From Cereibacter johrii (lineage in GTDB: Bacteria > Pseudomonadota > Alphaproteobacteria > Rhodobacterales > Rhodobacteraceae): a stretch of 55,000 nt of DNA. Every line of letters starts with the position of its first letter. The stretch's first letter is position 1. Positions 34,701 through 45,405 of this stretch are shown here, piece by piece. The notes beneath the pieces were generated by a model, which saw nothing but the letters and a program-made list of their open reading frames with translations, did not search any database and was not told where the DNA came from. The translations under genes were made by a program, and so were the position numbers. The DNA is taken from contig NZ_MABH01000164.1 in the NCBI RefSeq assembly GCF_001720585.1, positions 1 through 55,000 of the forward strand, in the 5' to 3' direction.

Positions 34701-36800
34701 GGCGGGGTCACGCTGAGCAACAGCTGGGGCACGGCCAACCACGCCAACGGCGTGTTGCTGAAACAGGTGCTGGGCGGCGCGACGGCGCAGACCACGCAGT
34801 TCGGCTATGACGGATACGGGGCAAACGACAGCGTCGCTGTCACCGACGGCGCGGGCATCGGCGTCCTGAGCGCCGCCGCCACCCGCGACGGCTGGCGGAA
34901 CCTGGTGTCGCTGACGCTCGCTTCGGCTGTGAACGCCGATCCTTCGGTGAACGTCGCGAAGACGATGAGCTATGACGGCCTGAGACAGCTGGTGGGGATC
35001 ACGCTGACCCCGTCCGGCGGCGGATCGCCGACCCAGGTAAGCTATGCCTACGATGGCGCCGCCAACGTGCTGACCCGCACCCGGAACGGCCAGCAGGAAA
35101 GCTTTGCCTACAACGCTCTGAACCAGATCACCTCGGGCGCTGCCGCCTATGACGCCAACGGCCGCATGGTCAGGGACGTGGACGGATCGACCTATGGCTT
35201 CGACCCGCTCGACCGGCTGATCAATGTGGGCATGGCCTCGGGGCCCGCGATGTCCAACAGCTATGGTCCGCAGGGCGCGCTGGCCTCGGTGATCGACGGC
35301 AGCACCGAGGACAGGTTCTATCCGCTGGCCGGGACCATGGTCAGCGTGGCGGCGAATGCCCAGTCGGGCACGCCGGAATGGCACGGGCTCATGTGGGCGG
35401 GACAGATGCCCGTCGCGCGGGTCAGCGCCGGATCGGTCACCGCCTATGCGGCGGCGTCGAAATCGGTCTATGTGCACCGCACCTCGGCCGGCAGCAACGC
35501 TCTGGCCATCTCCGCCTATGGCACGGTCACACCGCAATCCGCGCTCGACCGCGCCAACAGCTTCAACTGGAATTCGCAGTTCACCGACCCGGTCAGCAAC
35601 CTGACCTATCTCAGGGCGCGCTGGTACAACCCGGAAACCATGCGCTTCTTGTCGCTCGATCCGCGCATCACCATGAACCGGTATGCCTATGCCATGGGCA
35701 ACCCGATCGCGAACTCCGACCCGCTGGGCCAGAGCTGGGAAGAGATCGTGGGGCTGATCGCCGGGGTCATTGTCGGCATCGGCGCAACCGTGCTGACCGG
35801 CGGGGTCGCGGGCGCAGCCGCGGCGGCGGTCTTCGGCACCGAATGCGTGGCCGCCAGCATCGGCGCGGGCGCGCTGGCGGGTGCCGTGGGCTCGGTCGCG
35901 GGGGATCTGACCAGTGCCGCGATCTCGGGCCAGAAGATCACCGGCGCGCGGGTCGGCATCGACCTGCTGAGCGGCGCGGTGGGGGGCGCGCTCGGCGCGG
36001 GCCTTGGGGGCGCTGCGGGCCGGGTCGCGATGCGCGGGGCGCTGAACGCGGAGTGGTCGCAGGCGGCGATCACCCGCGTCGGCCTCATCACCTCGGGCGC
36101 CATCGGCGGGCTGACCGGGGCCGCGGCCTCGGCCGGGGTCACCTCGGTCGCCTATCAGCAGCCGTTCTTCTCGACCGGGAACATCGTCAGCATGGCGGTG
36201 GGCTTCGGCGCCGGCGCGGGTGGCGGGATCCTGATGTCGGGCGCCTATCTGGGCAAGATAAACGCCAAGATCATTCCGGTGCCCATCGGCGAGGACGAAC
36301 TGCACCTCATCACCCCGGCGGCCGACACGCGCGGCGCGGTGGGCGAGAACGAGCGCCTTCTGGTGATGGCGCCGCAGCCCGAGGCCGAAACCAGCGCCAA
36401 CGGATTCCTGAGGCGCCCGGGCGGATACAAATACGCGATGCGGCTGGATTTCGGCGAGGGCGACGGCGAGGGCCGCCCGCTGATGGCGCCGGGGCGCGAG
36501 GAATCGGTGGACACCATCGCCGGGCATGGCGCGGGCAACACGATCTTCGCCAGCGTCGATGTGAGTGGCGACGGAGTCCCCGATTTCGTGCGCCCGATCT
36601 CGGGCCGCAACTTTGCCCGGTATCTCGTGGACGAGGGCTGGCGCGAGCGGGAGGGGCCGATCAAGCTCATGTCCTGCTTTGGCGCCTTCCGCAATGCACG
36701 GGTCATCGCCGACGCGCTGGGCCGCGATGTCTGGGCGGGTTATCCCGAGCTCGACCGCTATTCCTTCACCGGCTGGGTCCGCTTTCCGGCGCCGCATTAG
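31737..36800 (+). CDS. RHS/YD-repeat protein with C-terminal caspase-like (His/Cys) toxin-type domain
   Basis: The 1687-residue protein has many YD repeats (for example YAYDPLARL, ISYDALGRQIALADALGNQ, YAYDAAGQVLSETTNGQ) over roughly residues 100-1180. The RHS core motif YLRARWYNPETMRFLSLDP follows near 1290, then a Gly/Ala-rich hydrophobic stretch (about 1338-1450). The last ~95 residues contain AGHGAGN (His 1597) and KLMSCFGA (Cys 1647), an arrangement like C80/caspase-type His-Cys peptidase domains found as polymorphic-toxin tips. The N-terminus (IN-TGSLVVSLPLVQLRGI) is SpvB-like with no signal peptide, PAAR or VgrG part. No immunity gene is evident downstream. Delivery route is unknown. 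Confidence 0.85.
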   Translation: MTSSQYQGSQAYNQSLQSNEYINRNTGSLVVSLPLVQLRGITDAIGLSLTLGYCAGASGQLGLPQGWGWGLPFVAAGQSLTVEGKTFVIDPTWTDSSGYQSGLRYLNDHGRRFQTVIPPQPVPGGGGTYGFMLRYDDGSISYFDATGKLIAHADLYGNMLRYAYTNPLGDVFQNSLASITDSFGQVVTFGYSGGTILLTLPDGSSVTVAFSSQGVQHVTNQIGAVTAFSYASASGTTVVGAISYPTGMTTTLAYTGLRYIDARGNSGTRPAVQSITRTGPGGAFLDRSDYSYGTASGGNTYTGATAGYRMGTASDGLMDSNNTAYQYDVLEQRRDPGGALIAANRVFFNYLHCPLTEHAYLVDANGHAQEAHRTSYTYDIVTDAHARSVNMNKPVTTVHSVYDAAGGTWSDNSQADVAYDLYGKITSSSQYDLSSGSPRLTGQRTHSFLQVAWGGEMPQRTDYLDAVTGQTTRIDYVLTADQKSIAATTVSTQAAGAGSFAPYKTKTFQFDPRGCQTGWTLTWAQGYSGPEGAVASVGEQTSYSYDAASHQLTVDTTDANGHTRVAVFDMRLPGGPCLSQTKPGGARRSYAYDPLARLMQETDPLGDVTTHAYTLAGNGGGGTNTSTVTQSNGYVLCTTYDAKGRAVLMMDNGDPTQSTPSLSRTLRRVSFNALDLKASETDATDQTLTISYDALGRQIALADALGNQSTTVFDDAARTVSTSMNGDLRTVITRDGLGNTIQTDTHADSGSPQAGQVQRVTSAYDGFGQVVTETHFSIFGGNVVQNSVKTFTYTPDGNPEVVEFTGTPATAALQATRCTTTQRDLNGNPVLVTRNVSYNGVAQPPVVSETLTYDPVGNLIEIRNQTGQIERLSYTTDSALQSRTRYDGTQTTYAYDAAGQVLSETTNGQTRTFAYLSNGRIEQVTDPSGTLRYAYSLDGTASSVTYPDGKTLSLTKDATSRVVSMILPDGTAASYSYNNLNQITAQTMGGVTLSNSWGTANHANGVLLKQVLGGATAQTTQFGYDGYGANDSVAVTDGAGIGVLSAAATRDGWRNLVSLTLASAVNADPSVNVAKTMSYDGLRQLVGITLTPSGGGSPTQVSYAYDGAANVLTRTRNGQQESFAYNALNQITSGAAAYDANGRMVRDVDGSTYGFDPLDRLINVGMASGPAMSNSYGPQGALASVIDGSTEDRFYPLAGTMVSVAANAQSGTPEWHGLMWAGQMPVARVSAGSVTAYAAASKSVYVHRTSAGSNALAISAYGTVTPQSALDRANSFNWNSQFTDPVSNLTYLRARWYNPETMRFLSLDPRITMNRYAYAMGNPIANSDPLGQSWEEIVGLIAGVIVGIGATVLTGGVAGAAAAAVFGTECVAASIGAGALAGAVGSVAGDLTSAAISGQKITGARVGIDLLSGAVGGALGAGLGGAAGRVAMRGALNAEWSQAAITRVGLITSGAIGGLTGAAASAGVTSVAYQQPFFSTGNIVSMAVGFGAGAGGGILMSGAYLGKINAKIIPVPIGEDELHLITPAADTRGAVGENERLLVMAPQPEAETSANGFLRRPGGYKYAMRLDFGEGDGEGRPLMAPGREESVDTIAGHGAGNTIFASVDVSGDGVPDFVRPISGRNFARYLVDEGWREREGPIKLMSCFGAFRNARVIADALGRDVWAGYPELDRYSFTGWVRFPAPH

Positions 36801-37069
36801 GCGCCGCAGGCCGCGACAAATCCCAGCCCCGGTCGGCTGCGGCTGCGAACTCCGGCGACCGCGCGATTGTCTCGCGCCATCGCCGCCCGGGGCAACATCC
36901 GTGTGCTCCGGGCGCAGAGCCGCGCGGAACTTAGCGCCTGACCGGGTTTTCGGCGCGGCGCCTCTTTTTCGGCAATTGCGCGTCGGGGCCACGCACCGCC
37001 GACATGCGCGTGCAGTCTGGCCCATTTCCCCCTGTTATCTGCTATGCGGGTACCAAGGAGAGGCGCCGG
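36801..37069. other. Gap after the RHS gene, no immunity gene seen
   Basis: The 270 bases downstream of the RHS stop hold no frame with a plausible ribosome site and protein-like composition. An immunity gene would be expected here for a polymorphic toxin. The end of the gap carries AAGGAGAGG, the ribosome site of the stub that follows. Confidence 0.5.
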
Positions 37070-37216
37070 ATGAACACACAAGGCCACTTCGATGAGATGT
37101 GGGGCACCGGGCAGCAACTGCGTGAGCCCTTGGAGGGGCTGAGCATTCGTCGGCGCCAGGAGGCCCGAAAGCGGCCTCTGAGGGCTGATATTCTCCGGAC
37201 CTCAAGACTCGCGTAA
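37070..37216 (+). pseudogene. 5' stub, possibly of a circularly permuted ATP-grasp gene
   Basis: A strong ribosome site (AAGGAGAGG) leads to MNTQGHFDEMWGTGQQLREP. The HFDEMW...G..LREP pattern recalls the N-terminus of circularly permuted type-2 ATP-grasp proteins. After about residue 24 the sequence turns into arginine-rich nonsense and stops at 48 residues. It looks like a gene cut off by the event that placed foreign DNA beside tRNA-Ser. An independent small protein cannot be excluded. Confidence 0.35.
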
Positions 37217-37280
37217 CCCTTGAAAACAAAGGAAAAATCCGGCCGCAGCCGGACAGGGAGGACGCTTTCTCTGAGGCAAG

Positions 37281-37370
37281 TGGCGGAGAGACAGGGATTC
37301 GAACCCTGGGTCGGCTCACACCGACAACGGTTTTCGAGACCGCCGCATTCGACCACTCTGCCACCTCTCC
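37281..37370 (-). tRNA. tRNA-Ser (anticodon CGA)
   Basis: Read on the minus strand, the gene starts GGAGAGGTGGCAGAGTGG and has anticodon loop CTCGAAA. A long variable arm (class II, serine type), the T-loop GGTTCGAATCC and an encoded CCA end follow. The acceptor stem pairs over seven positions with one G-U. It reads UCG codons. Its 3' end faces the accessory DNA to the left, the usual orientation for an island integration site. Confidence 0.95.
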
Positions 37371-37538
37371 GCGTCAGGGGTCGTCGTGGGACGGGCATTT
37401 AGCGAAGCTCGCGGACGCTTGCAAGGGACAAAACGACGGCGGGATCATGCCGCGGCGCAGCGGGACTTCGGCTCGTCCCTTGGCAAGCGCCGGACAAGCC
37501 ACTAGCTCTGTGCCAAACCCTCTCCCGAAGGCATTCCC

Positions 37539-38435
37539 ATGGCCCTGCCATCGACCCTGATCCGACTGGTGCTCCTTCTCGGGACGGTCGCAGCCCCGCT
37601 GTCCGTTGCGGCGCAGACGGCGCCGGAGCCTTCCGTTCCCCTGCCGCACGAAGGGCAGGCCATGGCCCCCGGCGTGCAGGTGGCCGCCCTCGAGGAGGCG
37701 CTGCGCATCGGCGACGTGATTGCGGTCATGCGCGAAGAGGGGCTCGAATACGGGTCGAGCCTCGAGGCGGAGCTCTTTCCGGAGCGCGGCGGATCCCGCT
37801 GGCGCGCGGTGGTCGGGCTGATCTACGACACCGAAAGCATGCGCAAGCGGTTCGATGCGGCGTTCGAGGCCGAGGTCTCGCAGGATCCCCAGGCGATCGG
37901 GCAGATGTTCGACTTCTTCGGCAGCGACACAGGCCAGCGCATCCTTCAGCTCGAGATCGAGGCGCGGCGCGCCCTGCTCGACGAGGCGGCGGAAGAGGCG
38001 GCGAAGGTGGCCGTCGAGGAGATGAGTGCGCGCAACGACCCGCGGCTCGAGCTCCTGCGCGAGTTCGCCGAGGCGAACGATCTGATCGAGCTGAATGTGG
38101 TGGGGGCGCTCAATTCGAATCTCGCCTTCTATCGCGGCATGGCGGACGGGGCGGCCTTCGAGCAGCCGATGAGCGAAGAGGACATGCTGGCGGACGTCTG
38201 GTCGCAGGAGGCCGACGTGCGCCGCGAGACGGAGGCCTGGCTCTTCCCCTATCTGGCCCTGGCCTACGGGTCGCTGTCGGATGCGGAGCTGAAGGAATAT
38301 ATCGCCTTCTCGAAGACGCCGGCGGGCAGGAAGCTGAATGCCGCCACGTTCCGGGCCTTCGATGCGGTCTTTTCGGCCATCTCGCGCGATCTGGGCCGCG
38401 CCGCGGCCCGGCAGATGCAGGGCGAAGATATCTGA
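37539..38435 (+). CDS. DUF2059-type secreted protein
   Basis: This 298-residue protein has a signal peptide (MALPSTLIRLVLLLGTVAAPLSVAAQ). The mature region is all-helical and acidic, with a C-terminal segment SDAELKEYIAFSKTPAGRKLNAA that matches the DUF2059 signature, usually found in periplasmic proteins of unknown function. It is transcribed away from the tRNA gene and lies about 280 bp upstream of rplU, separated by a promoter. Confidence 0.75.
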   Translation: MALPSTLIRLVLLLGTVAAPLSVAAQTAPEPSVPLPHEGQAMAPGVQVAALEEALRIGDVIAVMREEGLEYGSSLEAELFPERGGSRWRAVVGLIYDTESMRKRFDAAFEAEVSQDPQAIGQMFDFFGSDTGQRILQLEIEARRALLDEAAEEAAKVAVEEMSARNDPRLELLREFAEANDLIELNVVGALNSNLAFYRGMADGAAFEQPMSEEDMLADVWSQEADVRRETEAWLFPYLALAYGSLSDAELKEYIAFSKTPAGRKLNAATFRAFDAVFSAISRDLGRAAARQMQGEDI

Positions 38436-38519
38436 AGCTCCGGCTGTGAGGGGCGCGCGCGGAGCGGATGCCGGGGCAGGGGATGGCGAGATCTTGCAGC
38501 ATGAGCCAGCCGGAACGGC

Positions 38520-38548
38520 TTGACTCGTGGAGGCCTTTCTCGCATAAG
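38520..38548 (+). promoter_or_regulatory. Predicted promoter of the rplU-rpmA operon
   Basis: TTGACT (38520-38525) and CATAAG (38543-38548) are separated by exactly 17 bases, about 170 bases upstream of rplU. The leader that follows contains GC-rich inverted sequence and could form regulatory structure, which is common for ribosomal-protein operons but not proven here. Confidence 0.45.
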
Positions 38549-38718
38549 CGCGCATCCCGGCCGGATCCTTTCGGCAGGGCTCTGCATCCGTTGGCGATCT
38601 GCCCCTTGGGACGGCCTTCGGAATCATCACCATGACACCTCTCGGGGTGCGCTGTCCGAAGGCATCCAACGCCGGGTCGCACCGGGGCCGCAGGACGCGG
38701 AGCAATGAAGGAAAGACC

Positions 38719-39114
38719 ATGTTCGCGGTCCTCAAGACAGGCGGCAAGCAGTACAAAGTCCAGGCGGGCGACGTGCTGCGCGTCGAGAAGCTGGCGTGCG
38801 AAGCCGGCGACAAGATCCAGTTCAACGACATCCTGATGGTCGGCGGCGAGTCCGTCACCGTCGGCGCGCCCTTCGTGGCCGGTGCCGCGGTTCAGGCGGA
38901 AGTCATCGCCCAGATCAAGGGCGAGAAGACGATCCACTACGTCAAGCGCCGCCGGAAACATTCGTCGCAGCGCACCAAGGGCCACCGCCAGCAGCTCACC
39001 CTGCTGCGCGTGACCGACGTGCTCGCCTCGGGCGCCGATGCCTCGGGCGTGGCCGCCGCGACCGGCACCGCCGATGCGCGCCGCGCCGCCCACAACGCCA
39101 GCGCGAAGGAGTAA
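38719..39114 (+). CDS. rplU: Ribosomal protein bL21
   Basis: This 131-residue protein starts MFAVLKTGGKQYKVQAGDVL, the standard L21 N-terminus, and contains KGEKTIHYVKRRRKHSSQRTKGHRQ, the rRNA-binding signature. An alanine-rich ~30-residue C-terminal extension is typical of alphaproteobacteria. It binds 23S rRNA in the large subunit. The start follows GAAGGAAAG. rpmA begins 6 bp after its stop, so the two are co-transcribed. Confidence 0.98.
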   Translation: MFAVLKTGGKQYKVQAGDVLRVEKLACEAGDKIQFNDILMVGGESVTVGAPFVAGAAVQAEVIAQIKGEKTIHYVKRRRKHSSQRTKGHRQQLTLLRVTDVLASGADASGVAAATGTADARRAAHNASAKE

Positions 39115-39120
39115 CACCCC

Positions 39121-39390
39121 ATGGCACACAAGAAGGCAGGCGGTTCGTCCCGCAACGGCCGCGACTCGGCTGGCCGTCGTCTCGGCGTGAAGCTCTACGG
39201 TGGCCAGGAAGCCATCCCGGGCAACATCATCGTGCGTCAGCGCGGCACCACCTGGTTCCCGGGCGCCGGCGTCGGCATGGGCCGTGACCACACCATCTTC
39301 GCCACCGTGGAAGGCCGCGTGGAATTCAGGAAGGGTCTCAAGGGCCGTACCTTCATTTCCGTGCTCCCGACTGCGGAGGCTGCGGAGTAA
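39121..39390 (+). CDS. rpmA: Ribosomal protein bL27
   Basis: This 89-residue protein starts [20 protein letters not shown] and contains LGVKLYGGQ and IIVRQRGT, all L27 hallmarks. Its N-terminal tail reaches the peptidyl-transferase centre. It is the second gene of the operon, with a strong terminator directly after it. Confidence 0.99.
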   Translation: MAHKKAGGSSRNGRDSAGRRLGVKLYGGQEAIPGNIIVRQRGTTWFPGAGVGMGRDHTIFATVEGRVEFRKGLKGRTFISVLPTAEAAE

Positions 39391-39416
39391 GCCGAACCTT
39401 CACAGTTCGTCTGTAA

Positions 39417-39456
39417 GGGGGGGATCGGCGAAAAGGCCGGTCCCCCTTCCGCTTTT
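39417..39456 (+). terminator. Rho-independent terminator after rpmA
   Basis: The 11-bp stem GGGGGATCGGC / GCCGGTCCCCC (one G-U pair) with a GAAAAG loop is followed by a T-containing tail TTCCGCTTTT. It ends the rplU-rpmA unit. Confidence 0.7.
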
Positions 39457-39540
39457 CCGGCCGGTGCCGGCGGGGCGGAACCCGTGCCGGGGGCAGACCC
39501 GCCCCCGTCCCAGGTGCCAGTGCTTCAGAGGAGGAAGCCC

Positions 39541-40092
39541 GTGACGCTTGACATGATCTCGACCACGCTTCCGGCGACGGAGGCCCATCCGGCCGGCGGC
39601 CGTCTCGTGCTGCGCCCGGTGCGCAAGTCCGATGCCGGGCTCTTTGCCATGTATGCGGGCGACCGGCGCGTGGCCGAAGGCACGCGCGGCATCCCGCATC
39701 CGCTGCCTCCGGGCGCGGCCGAGGCCTTCGTCAACCGCTCGACGGCCGAAGCCCCCTCCGAGGATGTGTGGGTGATGGACGGCTCCGCCTCGGGCCTGTC
39801 CGAGGTGCTGGGCGTGATCTCGCTGAAGCGCATGGACCGCGACCAGTCCGAGATCGCCTATTGGGTGGCCCCGGCCTTCTGGAACGCGGGCTTCGCCTCC
39901 GAGGCGGTGCGGGCGCTGATCGAGGCCAATCCGCAGGGCTCGCGCACCATCTTCGCCGAGGTCTTCCAGGACAATCCGCAATCGGCGCGGGTGCTCACCA
40001 ACTGCGGCTTCGAATATATCGGGGACGCCGAGGCCTTCTCGGTGGCGCGCAACGCCCGCGTGCCGACCTGGACCTATCTGCGCCGGCTCTGA
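39541..40092 (+). CDS. GNAT-family N-acetyltransferase
   Basis: From the GTG at 39541 the protein has 183 residues; the AGGAGG site 5 bases upstream decides the start over the ATG at 39553. It is a RimJ/RimL-like acetyltransferase: RLVLRPVRKSDAGLFAMY at the N-terminus, EIAYWVAPAFWNAGFASEAV as the acetyl-CoA site and NPQSARVLTNCGFEYIGD as the final motif. It probably acetylates a protein N-terminus or small amine. It lies between rpmA and obgE, an order common in Rhodobacterales. Confidence 0.88.
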   Translation: MTLDMISTTLPATEAHPAGGRLVLRPVRKSDAGLFAMYAGDRRVAEGTRGIPHPLPPGAAEAFVNRSTAEAPSEDVWVMDGSASGLSEVLGVISLKRMDRDQSEIAYWVAPAFWNAGFASEAVRALIEANPQGSRTIFAEVFQDNPQSARVLTNCGFEYIGDAEAFSVARNARVPTWTYLRRL

Positions 40093-40132
40093 CCCCACGG
40101 TCGCAGGCGCCAAACGACGGGCGGAGGCTTGA

Positions 40133-42327
<2,195 letters not shown>

Positions 42328-42377
42328 GGCCGCCGCCCCGTCCGGGCGGGCCACGGCCTGAAGGAGAGGACAGGGAC

Positions 42378-43640
42378 ATGGACGGAACGGATGTGACGAT
42401 GCTCATGCGCGAGATCGGTGCCCGCGCGCGCACTGCTGCGGCGGAGCTCGCCTTTGCCGAACCGTCGCGCAAGGAAGAGGCCCTGACGGCCGCGGCCGAG
42501 GCGATGCTCGCCCGCGCCGACGAGATCCTCGAGGCGAACGGCCGCGATCTGGCCTTCGGCGCCGAGAAGGGCCTGACCCCCGCCATGATGGACCGGCTGA
42601 AGCTCGACCGCGCGCGGATCGACGGCATCGTCGACGGGCTGCGGGCGGTCGCGGGCCAGCCGGATCCCGTGGGGCAGGTGATCGCCGAATGGGACCGGCC
42701 GACCGGCCTGCACATCCGCCGGGTCCGCACTCCGCTCGGAGTGGTGGGCGTGATCTACGAGAGCCGGCCCAACGTGACGGCGGATGCGGGCGCGCTCTGC
42801 CTCAAGTCGGGCAATGCGGTCATCCTGCGCGGCGGCTCCGAGAGCTTCCATTCCTCGGGCGCGATCCATGCGGCGTTGCAGGACGGGCTGCGGCAGGCGG
42901 GCCTGCCGGTGGATGCGATCCAGCGCGTGCCCACGCGCGACCGCGCCGCGGTGGCCGAGATGCTGCGCATGGTCGAGCATATCGACGTGATCGTGCCGCG
43001 CGGTGGCAAGGGGCTCGTGGGCCTCGTGCAGGCCGAGGCGCGGGTGCCGGTCTTCGCCCATCTCGAGGGCATCTGCCATGTCTATGCCGACGGCGACGCC
43101 GATCTCGAGAAGGCGCGTCGGGTGGTGCTGAACGCCAAGACCCGCCGCACGGGCATCTGCGGCTCGGCGGAATGCCTGCTGATCGACCGGGCCTTCCTCG
43201 CCAAGCACGGGCCGGTGCTGATCGAGGATCTGCTGAAGGCGGGCGTCGAGGTCCGCGCCGAGGGCGAGCTGGCCCAAGTGCCGGGCACGGTGCCCGCGCA
43301 ACCCGACGATTTCGGGCGCGAGTTCCTGGACATGATCATCGCCGCCAGGGTGGTGGACGGGGTGGACGGGGCCATCGCCCATATCCGCCGCTACGGCTCG
43401 AGCCATACCGAATCGATCCTGACCGAGAACGACGCCACGGCCGAGCGATTCTTCCGCCGGCTCGACAGCGCGATCCTGATGCGCAACGCCTCGACCCAGT
43501 TCGCCGATGGCGGCGAGTTCGGCATGGGCGCCGAGATCGGCATCGCCACCGGCAAGATGCATGCCCGCGGCCCCGTGGGCGCCGAGCAGCTCACGAGCTT
43601 CAAATATCTCGTGACGGGAGACGGCACGATCCGGGCCTGA
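42378..43640 (+). CDS. proA: Gamma-glutamyl phosphate reductase
   Basis: The product is 420 residues, normal length. It belongs to the aldehyde-dehydrogenase fold: [48 protein letters not shown], and [16 protein letters not shown], which carries the catalytic cysteine. It reduces glutamyl-5-phosphate with NADPH to the semialdehyde. It follows proB in the same operon with a ribosome site GGAGAGG. It converges on chpT with only 3 bp between the stop codons. Confidence 0.97.
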   Translation: MDGTDVTMLMREIGARARTAAAELAFAEPSRKEEALTAAAEAMLARADEILEANGRDLAFGAEKGLTPAMMDRLKLDRARIDGIVDGLRAVAGQPDPVGQVIAEWDRPTGLHIRRVRTPLGVVGVIYESRPNVTADAGALCLKSGNAVILRGGSESFHSSGAIHAALQDGLRQAGLPVDAIQRVPTRDRAAVAEMLRMVEHIDVIVPRGGKGLVGLVQAEARVPVFAHLEGICHVYADGDADLEKARRVVLNAKTRRTGICGSAECLLIDRAFLAKHGPVLIEDLLKAGVEVRAEGELAQVPGTVPAQPDDFGREFLDMIIAARVVDGVDGAIAHIRRYGSSHTESILTENDATAERFFRRLDSAILMRNASTQFADGGEFGMGAEIGIATGKMHARGPVGAEQLTSFKYLVTGDGTIRA

Positions 43641-43643
43641 GGC

Positions 43644-44240
43644 TCAGAACGAGAGCCTGATCTCGGACTCGCGGATCTCGGACGTGAGGCGTCGGCCCTG
43701 ACGGGACATCTCGTCGGGGACCAGCGCGAACTGCACGCGGGCCGCCGAGATCTCGACCTGCGCCATCGGGTTCGACAGCATCTCCCACAGGTCGGGCTCG
43801 ATCTTCATCTTGTTGGCCTGTCCCACCAGCAGCCAGCGCGCATCGTTGCGCTCGACACGGATGCGCCCGCCATAGGCCATGGCCGTCTCGAGGCACAGCA
43901 ACAGCAGGAACGCGAGCTTCACCTCGCGCCGGGGCAGGTCGGTCGGTCCCTCCCAGTCGATCTGCAGCCGCCCCCCGCGCGTGAGGTCGCTCACGATCGA
44001 CAGGATCTCGGGCCGGCCGATCCGCTGATCGAGCGTGGTCGCGCCGAAGGCCACGCGGAAGAAGCGGATGCGCGCATTGGCATGGGTCACGCTTTCCAGG
44101 ATCAGCGCCATCTCCGGCCCGCGGATCGCCCCGTCCATCAGCAGAAGCTCGACGCCATTGCCGATGGCGCCGATCGGGCTGATAAGATCGTGACAGATGC
44201 GCGAACCCAGAAGAGCGGTCAGATCGGTTTTTTCGGTCAT
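43644..44240 (-). CDS. chpT: Histidine phosphotransferase ChpT (CckA-ChpT-CtrA pathway)
   Basis: The protein has 198 residues from the ATG at 44240. GSRICHDLISPIGAIGNGVELL (12-33) is the phospho-accepting helix with the conserved His 17. The rest is a degenerate GHKL-like half ending IRLSF. ChpT relays phosphate from CckA to CtrA and CpdR; in Rhodobacter this circuit controls motility and gene-transfer-agent genes rather than being essential for division. It is divergent from a small DUF3553 gene 33 bp away. Confidence 0.88.
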   Translation of the reverse strand: MTEKTDLTALLGSRICHDLISPIGAIGNGVELLLMDGAIRGPEMALILESVTHANARIRFFRVAFGATTLDQRIGRPEILSIVSDLTRGGRLQIDWEGPTDLPRREVKLAFLLLLCLETAMAYGGRIRVERNDARWLLVGQANKMKIEPDLWEMLSNPMAQVEISAARVQFALVPDEMSRQGRRLTSEIRESEIRLSF

Positions 44241-44273
44241 GGGCGGGCTCCACGAAAGGCGGAAGGAACGGAC

Positions 44274-44447
44274 ATGAACACGCTGCTCGAACCGGGAATG
44301 CTGGTCCGGCATCCGGGGCAACCGGACTGGGGGATGGGTCAGGTGCAATCCAACGTCAAAGGCCGGATCACGGTGAACTTCGAACACGCTGGCAAGGTCT
44401 TGATCGATGGCGGTCGGGTCGAGCTTCAACTTGTGCTTGATCTGTAA
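44274..44447 (+). CDS. Small DUF3553 protein
   Basis: This 57-residue protein reads MNTLLEPGMLVRHPGQPDWG then GMGQVQSNVKGRITVNFEHAGKV. The pattern of short beta strands with P-WG-G-VQ fits DUF3553, a CarD/Tudor-like small barrel seen in alphaproteobacteria. The ribosome site is AAGGAACGG. Function is unknown, perhaps nucleic-acid or polymerase binding. It shares its promoter region with divergent chpT. Confidence 0.75.
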   Translation: MNTLLEPGMLVRHPGQPDWGMGQVQSNVKGRITVNFEHAGKVLIDGGRVELQLVLDL

Positions 44448-44619
44448 GACAGATCTAGCGACGGGAGATTGCATAATTCAACCATGAATTGAGGGCATAT
44501 CCGCGCAGGGCCTCGCGGCGCGCGGGCCGGGCGGAGGCACGCCCCGGGCGGCAGTTGCATCCGGCGGGGGCATTTCCTATGAAGCCCTGACCGTCCGGTG
44601 AGGGAGGCAAGGTCCGGGA

Positions 44620-45405
44620 ATGATCGCCGACGACCCGCATCTGGAACTGAGGCTCGCCGCATCCGAGCGCGATCTGCTGGCGGCCCAGCGGCTGCGCTAT
44701 GCGGTCTTCGTCGAGGAGCTCGGCGGCGACGGCGATCTCGTCGACCACGCCCGGCGGCTCGAGCGGGATGAGTTCGACGATCTGTGCGACCATCTGCTGC
44801 TGATCGACCGGCGGCGGGATGCCGGGGCGCTCGAGGATGTGGTGGGGGTCTACCGGCTTCTGCCGGGCGAGCGCGCCGCGCGGGCGGGGCGCTTCTACTG
44901 CGACAGCGAATATGATCTCGATCCGCTGCGCGCCAGCGGACGGCGGGTGCTGGAGCTCGGGCGCTCCTGCGTGCATCCCGACTATCGCGGCGGCGCGGCG
45001 GTCTTCCTGCTCTGGAGCGGGCTTGCGGATTACGCGCTGGCGCAGCGGACCGAGCTTCTCTTCGGCGTGGCGAGCTTTCACGGCACCGATATCGAGGCGC
45101 TGGCCCAGCCCCTGTCCTGTCTCCACGCCTTCCATCTCGCCCCCGAGGAGCTGCGGGTGCGCGCGCGCTCCGACAGCGGCCAGCGGATGGATCTGATCCC
45201 GCCCGAGCGGATCGACCGGCGCGCGGCGATGCTCGCCATGCCGCCGCTCATCAAGGCCTATCTGCGGCTGGGCGGCGTGGTGGGCGAGGGGGCCTGGATC
45301 GACCGGGCCTTCAACACGACCGACGTGTGCCTCCTCATGGATACCGCGCGGATGTCGGCCCGGCACCGCGACTTCTACGCCCGGCGCACGGTCTCCGCGG
45401 AATGA
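44620..45405 (+). CDS. olsB: L-ornithine N-alpha-acyltransferase OlsB
   Basis: This 261-residue protein of the GNAT-like acyltransferase fold contains RLRYAVFVEEL near the N-terminus and VLELGRSCVHPDYRGGAAVFLLW (about 110-132) in the acyl-donor region. A C-terminal segment YLRLGGVVGEGAWIDRAFNT closes it; all are characteristic of OlsB. It transfers a 3-hydroxyacyl chain from acyl carrier protein to ornithine, making lyso-ornithine lipid. Its stop overlaps the start of olsA (ATGA). Confidence 0.92.
   Translation: MIADDPHLELRLAASERDLLAAQRLRYAVFVEELGGDGDLVDHARRLERDEFDDLCDHLLLIDRRRDAGALEDVVGVYRLLPGERAARAGRFYCDSEYDLDPLRASGRRVLELGRSCVHPDYRGGAAVFLLWSGLADYALAQRTELLFGVASFHGTDIEALAQPLSCLHAFHLAPEELRVRARSDSGQRMDLIPPERIDRRAAMLAMPPLIKAYLRLGGVVGEGAWIDRAFNTTDVCLLMDTARMSARHRDFYARRTVSAE

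Noticed and set aside
31590-37025. A 1811-codon open frame on the minus strand opposite the RHS gene
   Set aside because: It is the antisense shadow of a high-GC repeat gene. It has no ribosome site and its composition is Arg/Gly/Ala-rich nonsense, while the plus strand shows clear YD repeats.
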